This document shows positions 7,054 to 12,992 of a stretch of 12,992 bases of DNA, piece by piece (position 1 is the first letter of the stretch; each line of letters opens with the position of its first letter). The notes below the pieces were generated by a model. It was not told the DNA's origin, made no database searches, and saw only the letters and a list, made by a program, of their open reading frames with translations. The stretch lies in the NCBI GenBank assembly GCA_964568355.1, contig CAZMRK010000413.1, positions 1 to 12,992 on the forward strand, in the 5' to 3' direction. The translations under genes were made by a program, and so were the position numbers. Source of the DNA: JAJPJX01 sp964568355 (GTDB lineage Bacteria > Acidobacteriota > Terriglobia > Bryobacterales > Bryobacteraceae).

Positions 7054-10000
7054 ATGTCATATCGAACAACACATATCTTGTTAGCCGTTGTACTGCTCGG
7101 CAGCATGACGGCGGGTATCCTCTTTGGACAGGGCGCCGCCACCGGATCCATCAGCGGCCGTGTCAGCGATCCCGCCGACGCGCCTGTTCCCAACGCCAGC
7201 GTGAAGATCACCAATTCCGATACCGGTGCGACGACCTCTGCTGCCACTACCTCTGACGGTTTCTATTCCGTCCGTTTTCTGCTTCCGGGGACTTATACAG
7301 TCGAGGTTAGCGCGCAGGGTTTTCAGAAAGTAGTTCAGCCCAATGTGGTGGTTACCGTCGCCGGAAGCCCAACGGTCAATCTCAGCCTTTCGATCGGCAG
7401 TCTCACGCAGACGGTAACCGTCCAGCAGTCCGTGGGGCTGGTGGAATTGCAGAACTCTGACCGCAGCGCCGAAATCGATTCTACCCGCATGGCGAATACG
7501 CCTTCTCAGGGACGCAACATCATGGGTCTGGCCTGGAGCGCCCCCGGTATGACGGTCGCCTCTAACGCCAAGAGCTTCACTCCTTACGATAATGCGGGGT
7601 CCACCAATGTCTCCATCAATGGCGGTCAGCCCAAATCCAATGAAATGGTGATCGATGGTGTGCCCAATCGCGGCGGCGACGGCGGCGGACTTTTCGGGAC
7701 TATTCCGACGCAGGAATCGGTGGCGGAGATGAAAGTGATCACCAATGCCTACAGTGCGGAGTACGGGCGCACTACTGGCGGTGTGATCAACGTCACCACT
7801 AAGTCAGGTACCAACCAGTTTCATGGTGAGGTCTACGAGTACAATCGCAGCACGGGTCTTGCGGCCAACCAGTTTGAACGCAATCTCGCGGGTGCGGAGA
7901 TCCTGCCGGTGCATTTCAATACCGGCGGAGGCGTGATCAGCGGACCGGCCATCCGGGATAAACTGTTCTTCACGTTTGAAACTTCCCGCCTGCATACGAC
8001 CAGCCGCAAGTCCTTCATCGGCAACGTGCCCACCGAACTGGAGCGCGCCGGGGACTTTTCCCAGAGCTATGCCATCGTGAGTGGGAAGCCTCAGCCAGTC
8101 ATCATCTACGACCCGTGGTCCACTACCTTCAATCCCACTACCGGACAATACACGCGTATGAGCTTTCTGGCGGAAACCGGTGTCAATGCCATCCCCGCCA
8201 GCCGCATCAGCCCGGTAGCTACGGCATTGTTCAAGTTTATTCCGCTTCCCAACGCACAGGGTGTGCCGTATACCAACGCTAACAACTATGTACCTTCGGG
8301 CGGAACGCAGCCTCGCGGAGACCTTAGCACGTATATGCCGCGGGTCGACTGGAACATCAACGACAATACGCGCTTCAGCTTCCGGTACATTCGCAACAAC
8401 TTCAACTCCTACGACGTCCCTTTCTATCCCAACGCCGCCGATTTGAACACAGGATTTCCTTTCACGCGGGCTAACAACAACATCTCCGTCAACCTGACGC
8501 GCACCTTGTCGCCCACCAGCGTTCTGGACATTCGCGTTGGACTCCAACGATACGTTACCGGCAACCAGAGCGTGCGCAACGGCGCGGGTCCCGCCGATCT
8601 GGGCTTCAGCCAGCAGTTTATTTCGCAGACGCCGGATGCTTTCCCCGTGTTCCGCTTTGGCGGCGGCACCTTCGGTGGTGCGACCTTCAGCGGCGCAGGC
8701 GCCTCGGCCGGGAATTTCAACCCTGACCAGATCAACAATCTGGATGTAGCCTGGTCCAAGATTGTGGGCCGCCATACCTTGAAGATTGGCGGTCAGGAGC
8801 GGCTGGAGCGGGTGTACAACCTGAACCCCGGCAACAACGCGGGCGCTTTCAATTTCTCGCCTACTGATACCAGCTACAATCCGCAGATCAACGATCCGGC
8901 GGCCGGCCATCCCCTGGCTTCGTTTTTGCTCGGTGTGGGTAGTGGCACGATCGATTTGAACTCGGCTCCGGCGCGTCAGTCCCTGTCCACCGCGCTCTAT
9001 ATTCAGGACGATATCAAAGTTACGTCGCGGCTCACGATCAATGCCGGGTTGCGCTGGGACTACACCGGTCCCATGACCGACCGGTACAACGCGATGACGG
9101 GCATCTTTGACCCCGAACAGAAAAGTCCCTTGCAACCTCCGGGATTCCGCACCATCTACGGCGGCCTGACCTTCCCCGGAGTGAATGGACTGTCGCGCAG
9201 CGTCTATGATGCGGCGCATACCAACTTCGGCCCGCGGTTGGGCGCCGCCTTCGCTCTGGATCAGAAGACCGCTCTACGCGCCGGGTGGGGAATGTTCTAC
9301 GGCCCCATCTGGTATGATCCAGGCTCAGCCGGATTCAGCCAGAGCACGACCTGGGTCAACTATGACACCAACATGATTCCTCTGAACCTTCTCTCCAATC
9401 CCTTTCCGGACGGGCTGATCAATCCGGTCGGATCCGGCAGGGGACTGGCTACCAACATCGGGAGCAGTATTACGTTCATTGACCCGCACGCGCGCGAGCC
9501 GCGCTCTCGGCAATTCAGCTTCGAGGTCCAGCGGGAACTGCCCTGGGGGATACGCGCCAGTGCCGGCTATGTCCTGAATCTGGTGGATCGTTTGCCGGTC
9601 AGCAAAGATCTGAACGCCTGGAGCCTGGATCAACTTGCGCTGGGGGCCGCCGGGCTCAACCAGCGCGTGAACAATCCCTTTGCCGGTCTGGTGCCCGGTT
9701 ATGCCCTGAACCAGGCGACCACGACTTATGGACAGCTCATCAAGCCGTTCCCCCAGTTCACCACCGTGACCGAGCAGAACATTCCTATCGGCAAGTCGCG
9801 TTATGACGGCCTGCAACTCTACCTGTTGAAGCGCTTCTCTGGCGGGCTCAGCTTCAGTGTGGCCTATACCGTGAGCAAGCAGATGGACCGGATCGGATAC
9901 CAATATCCCACCGATGCCAACCTGGAGAAGACCATCGATCTGTATGACATTCCCCAGAGGCTCGTGCTCAACGGTTCGTGGGAATTGCCCTTTGGACACG

Positions 10001-10488
10001 GGAAACCGCTGGCGGCGCATCTGCCGTCCGTCCTGAATCGTGTTGTCGGCGGGTGGCAATTCAACTATATGATCACCTTGCAGAAGGGTATGCCGTTCCA
10101 GTTCCCCACCACCGTGATGCCCATCGCGGGAGTCGACCCCAACGACATTACCGGCGGACAAAATCTGAATCATTGGATCAATCCGGCTGCCTATGCCGTG
10201 AACAACGATCCCTTTATCCCGCGCCGCTGGTCCGTCATCAACGGCAATCTACGCCGCCCGCCGATTCACAATTTCGATTTGGGCGTTACCAAGAACAACC
10301 GAATCACCGAACGATTCAATTTTCAGATCATGGGGTTGTTTATCAACGCCTTCAATACACCGCAGTTCTGGGATGGACCGAGCAATTGTTCCAGCCCGGC
10401 CCAGAACTGTTTCGGTCAGATTGCCGGCTACAACACGCAGAGCAACCTGCCGCGCCAAGTGCAATTGGCAGGGCGGCTAACCTTCTGA
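7054..10488 (+). CDS. Oar-like TonB-dependent receptor with carboxypeptidase-regulatory-like domain (1144 aa)
   Basis: This giant outer-membrane receptor is of the kind abundant in Acidobacteriota and thought to import carbohydrates or other polymer fragments. A signal peptide covers about 1-28 (hydrophobic 9-24). Residues about 30-114 form a beta-sandwich carboxypeptidase-regulatory-like domain, with GSISGRVSDPADAPVPNASV at 31-50, SDGFYSVRFLLPGTYTVEV at 67-85 and a closing VNLSLSIG. A TonB-box-like TVTVQQ follows at 120-125. The plug contains SINGGQPKSNEMVIDGVPN and NAYSAEYGRTTGGVINVTTK in its second half. The barrel has typical late motifs such as LNAGLRWDYTGP-like strands (here INAGLRWDYTGP) and GWGMFYGP, and ends QLAGRLTF with the terminal Phe expected for barrel assembly. 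It is uninterrupted. It sits between the aldolase and the NHL gene with short gaps, so it is probably the import component of the unit. The ligand is unknown. Confidence 0.95.
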   Translation: MSYRTTHILLAVVLLGSMTAGILFGQGAATGSISGRVSDPADAPVPNASVKITNSDTGATTSAATTSDGFYSVRFLLPGTYTVEVSAQGFQKVVQPNVVVTVAGSPTVNLSLSIGSLTQTVTVQQSVGLVELQNSDRSAEIDSTRMANTPSQGRNIMGLAWSAPGMTVASNAKSFTPYDNAGSTNVSINGGQPKSNEMVIDGVPNRGGDGGGLFGTIPTQESVAEMKVITNAYSAEYGRTTGGVINVTTKSGTNQFHGEVYEYNRSTGLAANQFERNLAGAEILPVHFNTGGGVISGPAIRDKLFFTFETSRLHTTSRKSFIGNVPTELERAGDFSQSYAIVSGKPQPVIIYDPWSTTFNPTTGQYTRMSFLAETGVNAIPASRISPVATALFKFIPLPNAQGVPYTNANNYVPSGGTQPRGDLSTYMPRVDWNINDNTRFSFRYIRNNFNSYDVPFYPNAADLNTGFPFTRANNNISVNLTRTLSPTSVLDIRVGLQRYVTGNQSVRNGAGPADLGFSQQFISQTPDAFPVFRFGGGTFGGATFSGAGASAGNFNPDQINNLDVAWSKIVGRHTLKIGGQERLERVYNLNPGNNAGAFNFSPTDTSYNPQINDPAAGHPLASFLLGVGSGTIDLNSAPARQSLSTALYIQDDIKVTSRLTINAGLRWDYTGPMTDRYNAMTGIFDPEQKSPLQPPGFRTIYGGLTFPGVNGLSRSVYDAAHTNFGPRLGAAFALDQKTALRAGWGMFYGPIWYDPGSAGFSQSTTWVNYDTNMIPLNLLSNPFPDGLINPVGSGRGLATNIGSSITFIDPHAREPRSRQFSFEVQRELPWGIRASAGYVLNLVDRLPVSKDLNAWSLDQLALGAAGLNQRVNNPFAGLVPGYALNQATTTYGQLIKPFPQFTTVTEQNIPIGKSRYDGLQLYLLKRFSGGLSFSVAYTVSKQMDRIGYQYPTDANLEKTIDLYDIPQRLVLNGSWELPFGHGKPLAAHLPSVLNRVVGGWQFNYMITLQKGMPFQFPTTVMPIAGVDPNDITGGQNLNHWINPAAYAVNNDPFIPRRWSVINGNLRRPPIHNFDLGVTKNNRITERFNFQIMGLFINAFNTPQFWDGPSNCSSPAQNCFGQIAGYNTQSNLPRQVQLAGRLTF

Positions 10489-10500
10489 TTCATAGCAGTG

Positions 10501-11751
10501 ATGCCAACAGCAGCGATGAGATCGATTCGTTCTATGCACTTTTCCCCAAATTCCGTTATCTTGCCGGCCATGCTCGTCTGGATGGCGCCGGCGTTGCCTG
10601 CCGCCTCGCCATCCGGAATCCGTCCGCTCATCTCCCCGTCTTTGGCGAAGGTGGCCCCGGGGGGATCCCAGCGGTTTCAAGTAAGCTTTGCGGGGCATCG
10701 TTCCGCTTCAGCGGAGTGGTCCGTAAATGGCGTCCCGGGAGGCAGCGCGGCTCTTGGGCATATCACGCCGGCGGGAGTCTATAGCGCTCCCGCCGTTGCC
10801 CCCACACCTCATGAAATTCACATCGGCGCCACAATCAAAGGAGCCACTCGTTTGCAGGCATGGGCCACCATCCTGATGAGTGATGGCAACCCGGTGTACA
10901 AACTTGTCTCCAGTTGGGGGGAAAAGGGCAAAGGCCCCGGCAAATTCATCGATCCGCACAGTATCTGCTTTGGCCGAGATGGCAATCTGATCATTGTCGA
11001 TTCCATTCCCGGGTACGTTTATCGCTATACCAAGGAGGGCAAGTATCTGGGTGAGGTCGGCTCCGGTCCCGGACACGGGGCAGGCCAATTCGACGGCCCA
11101 CGAGATGCGCAGGTGGACGCGGACGGAAATATCTTTGTCGCTGATGGGAACAACGGACGGATTCAGGTGTTCGATCCCTCCGGGAAATTCCTTCGTGCGT
11201 TCGGCGAGAAGGGTAAGGCGCCTGGGCAGATGCTGCGCGTCCATGCGATCTGGTTCGGTACTGAGGGCCGCCTATACGCCGCCGACGTAGACAACAGCCG
11301 GATCATGGTGTTCAGCCATGCGGGCAAGTTCCTGTTTGAATGGGGGCACGACGGCCGCGGTCCCGGGGAATTTCACGCGCCCCACGGCTTGGGCGGAGAT
11401 GCCAACGGCGACCTGTTCGTCTCCAACTACTGGGGGCCCTGCCAGAAATTCACCGGCGATGGGCGTTTTCTTCTGGAATTTGCACCGGCCAGCCAGACAG
11501 GCGGCCCTACGCATTGGCACAGCATGACCAGCGACCGCTGGGGCGACGCCTACCTGATGTCGCGCGACAAGGACAATCGCAACAGCATCGTCAAATACAA
11601 CAACAACGGCTCGCTCGTCACGAGCTGGCCTCCGCTGCGAAGCGTCAGCGAATGGGGTGTTAAGGCGGCCGCAGTCGACTGCGATGGCACAATCTATGTC
11701 GCTGTCGAGTCCAAAGCTCGCGTGGGTATCGAAATATATCGAGAAGAATAG
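10501..11751 (+). CDS. Secreted Ig-like / NHL-repeat beta-propeller protein
   Basis: This 416-residue protein has an N-terminal export signal (hydrophobic about 18-36, PALPAAS near the cleavage point). A bacterial Ig-like domain follows at about 44-125, with VAPGGSQRFQVSFAG, AEWSVNGVPGG and GHITPAGVYSAP, a pattern common in acidobacterial surface proteins. From about 136 there are NHL repeats of roughly 46 residues: SSWGEKGKGPGKFIDPHSI at 137-155, GSGPGHGAGQFDGPRDAQV at 187-205, AFGEKGKAPGQMLRVHAIW at 233-251 and EWGHDGRGPGEFHAPHGL at 280-297. Each is followed by an xLxVxDxxNxRI-like strand and then a GKFL-like strand; the last blade is degenerate. A five- or six-bladed propeller is likely, acting in ligand binding or as a scaffold at the surface. 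It starts 12 bases after the receptor stop. ATGs at 10516 and 10534 are other possible starts; none has a clear ribosome binding site. No catalytic function can be assigned. Confidence 0.88.
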   Translation: MPTAAMRSIRSMHFSPNSVILPAMLVWMAPALPAASPSGIRPLISPSLAKVAPGGSQRFQVSFAGHRSASAEWSVNGVPGGSAALGHITPAGVYSAPAVAPTPHEIHIGATIKGATRLQAWATILMSDGNPVYKLVSSWGEKGKGPGKFIDPHSICFGRDGNLIIVDSIPGYVYRYTKEGKYLGEVGSGPGHGAGQFDGPRDAQVDADGNIFVADGNNGRIQVFDPSGKFLRAFGEKGKAPGQMLRVHAIWFGTEGRLYAADVDNSRIMVFSHAGKFLFEWGHDGRGPGEFHAPHGLGGDANGDLFVSNYWGPCQKFTGDGRFLLEFAPASQTGGPTHWHSMTSDRWGDAYLMSRDKDNRNSIVKYNNNGSLVTSWPPLRSVSEWGVKAAAVDCDGTIYVAVESKARVGIEIYREE

Positions 11752-12011
11752 CGTCGCAGCCGGCTCGCCCATCCTTCGCTCCAAAAAAACTCCCTCCTCC
11801 GCCGCCCCGGCGGAGGATTATATATCCCACCGGCAACACTCGGGTTGAGGTAAAAACCTGCCCTAATCCGTGTTTGTTTTCTGATAGAAATCACTGCTGA
11901 ATTTCGCTTTTATCTGATGAAGGAGACAGCGGTAGATTTCGAGCCGCAGAAGTGATACGCCATGCGGCGCTCCCTCACTATCGGTTATCAATTCACAACT
12001 GGGAAGCTCAG
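11752..12011. other. Intergenic region between the NHL gene and idi
   Basis: I find no convincing gene here. It contains an A-tract at 11783-11789, a strong GC hairpin (listed separately), and an AT-rich stretch at about 11871-11915 that could hold the idi promoter, although no clear -35/-10 pair stands out. A 12-codon open frame at 11917-11955 exists, but its ATG lies directly against an AAGGAG and it resembles nothing known. Confidence 0.6.
11796..11816. terminator. GC-rich hairpin, possible transcription terminator
   Basis: CCTCCGCCG at 11796-11804 pairs perfectly with CGGCGGAGG at 11808-11816 around a three-base loop, 45 bases after the NHL stop. No T-run follows on the plus strand, only ATTATATAT. 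The seven-base A-tract at 11783-11789 would read as a T-run on the minus strand, about six bases beyond the stem. The position fits termination of the NHL operon, but the T-run orientation fits leftward transcripts better. Confidence 0.45.
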
Positions 12012-12581
12012 ATGGAACAAGTCACGCTGGTGGATGAGAGGGATTCCGCAATTGGCGCCGAAGAGAAAATGCGAGCGCATCTGGACGGGAAATTACATCG
12101 GGCATTTTCGATCTTCGTGTTCAATTCCGAGCAGGAGCTGCTGCTACAGAGACGGGCTCATGCCAAATATCACTCCGGTGGGCTGTGGTCGAACACCTGC
12201 TGTGGGCATCCCCGTCCGCATGAAACCGTGACGGCCGCGGCGAAGCGGAGACTGCGGGAGGAGATGGGCTTTGTCTGCGGCCTGGAGGAGTCATTCGGCT
12301 TTCTGTATCGAGCGGAACTCGATCATGAGCTGATCGAGCATGAATTCGATCATGTGCTGGTCGGCCAGTTCGACGGCGAGCCCCACCCTGACCCGGCGGA
12401 AGTTTGCGAATTTCAGTGGCTGAGCCTGGATCGATTGCGGCGCGCGCTCGCGACCACGCCCGAAAGCTTTACCTACTGGCTGAAAGTGGCGCTCGAAAAA
12501 AAGAACTGGGATTTGCGTGTCTCCGGGTGCAACGGTCCCTTTGCCAATCTCACTACCGGGGGAATGGGGAGCGGATGCTGA
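12012..12581 (+). CDS. idi: Isopentenyl-diphosphate delta-isomerase, type 1
   Basis: The enzyme interconverts isopentenyl and dimethylallyl diphosphate, the two isoprenoid building blocks, in the cytoplasm. The 189 residues carry the type 1 (Nudix-fold) features. HLDGKLHRAFSIFVFN at 23-38 has the metal-ligand histidines 23 and 29. LWSNTCCGHPR at 58-68 has the catalytic Cys64 directly before GHP. ETVTAAAKRRLREEMGF at 71-87 is the modified Nudix helix. LIEHEFDHVLVG at 107-118 has the acidic pair Glu109 and Glu111, and Trp156 lies in FTYWLK. I chose the ATG at 12012 because homologues start just before the VDERD stretch; a GTG at 11952 would add 20 residues without family resemblance. The last 20 residues, rich in Gly, Cys and Asn, look like a non-conserved tail. 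The stop lies seven bases inside the next gene, indicating translational coupling. MEP-pathway bacteria can live without this enzyme, so its presence with a radical SAM-like partner suggests a demand for extra isoprenoid precursor. Confidence 0.96.
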   Translation: MEQVTLVDERDSAIGAEEKMRAHLDGKLHRAFSIFVFNSEQELLLQRRAHAKYHSGGLWSNTCCGHPRPHETVTAAAKRRLREEMGFVCGLEESFGFLYRAELDHELIEHEFDHVLVGQFDGEPHPDPAEVCEFQWLSLDRLRRALATTPESFTYWLKVALEKKNWDLRVSGCNGPFANLTTGGMGSGC

Positions 12582-12992
12582 CGGTTTCACTGTTGTTCCC
12601 GACCGGAACCGACCCACGCAGCCCGTATCTTGCCTTGCCTTCACTGGCGGCCGCTCTTCGCGGCGCAGGCATTGGCGTGAACCTGCACGACTTGGATATC
12701 GGCGGTCTCCACTACCTGCTGGAACCCCGGAACCTGGAGGCAGCCGGACGGGTATTCCGGAGCGCATATGCAGAGGGGACGAGCGTTCCCGAGCGGCGCC
12801 TGGCGGCGATCTCCGAGCAATTGCCGGATTTGGGACAGCAGTACCTGAGTACGCTGCGAGATCCAGCGGCATTCTTCAATCCAAACGAGTGGGGAGCGGC
12901 CCGCTCGGGAATTCTGGATGCATTGGACATCTGTTCAGCGGCGCGCGATAAGCGGCTGCAATACAGCGTGGATCCGATCGGCTACGATGTGG
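12575..12992 (+). CDS. N-terminus of a probable B12-binding radical SAM protein (cut by window edge)
   Basis: The 139 visible residues begin LTVSLLFPTGTDPRSPYLAL, then PSLAAALRGAGIGVNLHDLD. This matches the usual opening of cobalamin-binding radical SAM enzymes: a beta strand, a P-x-x-x-S-P-Y-L-A-L-P-S-L loop-helix, and a strand ending in D-L-D/N. The part that follows (about 45-139) is helical and charged and not recognisable to me. The radical SAM domain with its CxxxCxxC cluster motif would lie beyond the window, so the call rests on the N-terminus alone. The ATG at 12575 overlaps the idi stop by seven bases, so the two are almost certainly co-expressed. Such enzymes often methylate or rearrange unreactive carbons in lipids, pigments and peptides; an isoprenoid-related role here is inferred from the neighbour only. 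Confidence 0.6.
   Translation, partial: MLTVSLLFPTGTDPRSPYLALPSLAAALRGAGIGVNLHDLDIGGLHYLLEPRNLEAAGRVFRSAYAEGTSVPERRLAAISEQLPDLGQQYLSTLRDPAAFFNPNEWGAARSGILDALDICSAARDKRLQYSVDPIGYDV

Noticed and set aside
7804..9219. 471-residue minus-strand open frame inside the Oar-like receptor
   Set aside because: It is long but compositionally a mirror of the receptor's biased codons, with no motif or ribosome binding site. A similar shadow lies at 9325-10173.
11917..11955. 12-codon open frame upstream of idi
   Set aside because: AAGGAG lies inside it rather than in front of it, and it is too short to judge. No attenuator-like structure goes with it.
12319..12354. Nine-base direct repeat TCGATCATG within idi
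   Set aside because: The copies are 27 bases apart in frame and both encode a conserved-region Asp-His. It looks like coincidental codon use.
1..12992. tRNA or rRNA genes, CRISPR arrays, insertion sequences, integrases, attachment sites
   Set aside because: None seen on reading through both strands. There are no long direct repeats with regular spacing and no transposase or recombinase motifs.

Overview
The window looks like chromosomal DNA from a GC-rich, Gram-negative bacterium, most likely an acidobacterium of the Solibacter/Bryobacter type. The evidence is a very large Oar-like TonB-dependent receptor with an N-terminal carboxypeptidase-regulatory-like domain, a secreted Ig-like plus NHL-repeat protein right behind it (both families are strongly expanded in Acidobacteriota), and an arabinose-5-phosphate isomerase that implies Kdo and lipopolysaccharide. 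The taxon is inferred from gene families, not from a marker gene. I saw no RNA gene, CRISPR array, insertion sequence or prophage gene.

Left block, minus strand (1-3751). Three genes read leftward: a membrane-anchored DUF58 protein, a 656-residue TonB-dependent outer-membrane receptor, and a KpsF/KdsD-type arabinose-5-phosphate isomerase cut by the left window edge. The DUF58 and receptor reading frames overlap by 137 bases. The receptor stop and the isomerase start lie within 44 bases, or overlap if a TTG start is used. They look like one transcription unit, but a shared function is not obvious.

Middle (3778-5124, plus strand). An APC-superfamily amino-acid permease starts only 26 bases from the divergent DUF58 gene. 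That tiny gap contains an 11-base palindrome, TTGTGTCACAA.

Main block, plus strand (about 5227-11751). A good sigma-70-like promoter leads into four tightly packed genes: an IclR-family regulator, a DapA/N-acetylneuraminate-lyase-superfamily aldolase (ATGA overlap), the 1144-residue Oar-like receptor with a strong ribosome binding site, and a secreted Ig/NHL protein. The natural reading is a self-regulated uptake and catabolism unit: surface NHL protein and receptor capture a substrate, the aldolase cleaves a keto-acid intermediate, and the IclR protein senses a metabolite. The aldolase has the Schiff-base lysine but a Trp where true dihydrodipicolinate synthases have their substrate-binding Arg, so it is probably not a lysine-biosynthesis enzyme. 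TGTTC/GAACA half-sites flank the promoter and may be the operator.

Right end (11752-12992). A 260-base intergenic region with a strong GC hairpin is followed by a type 1 isopentenyl-diphosphate isomerase. Its last bases overlap the start of a protein whose N-terminus resembles B12-binding radical SAM enzymes and which is cut by the right edge. This pair may be the beginning of an isoprenoid-related biosynthetic operon.
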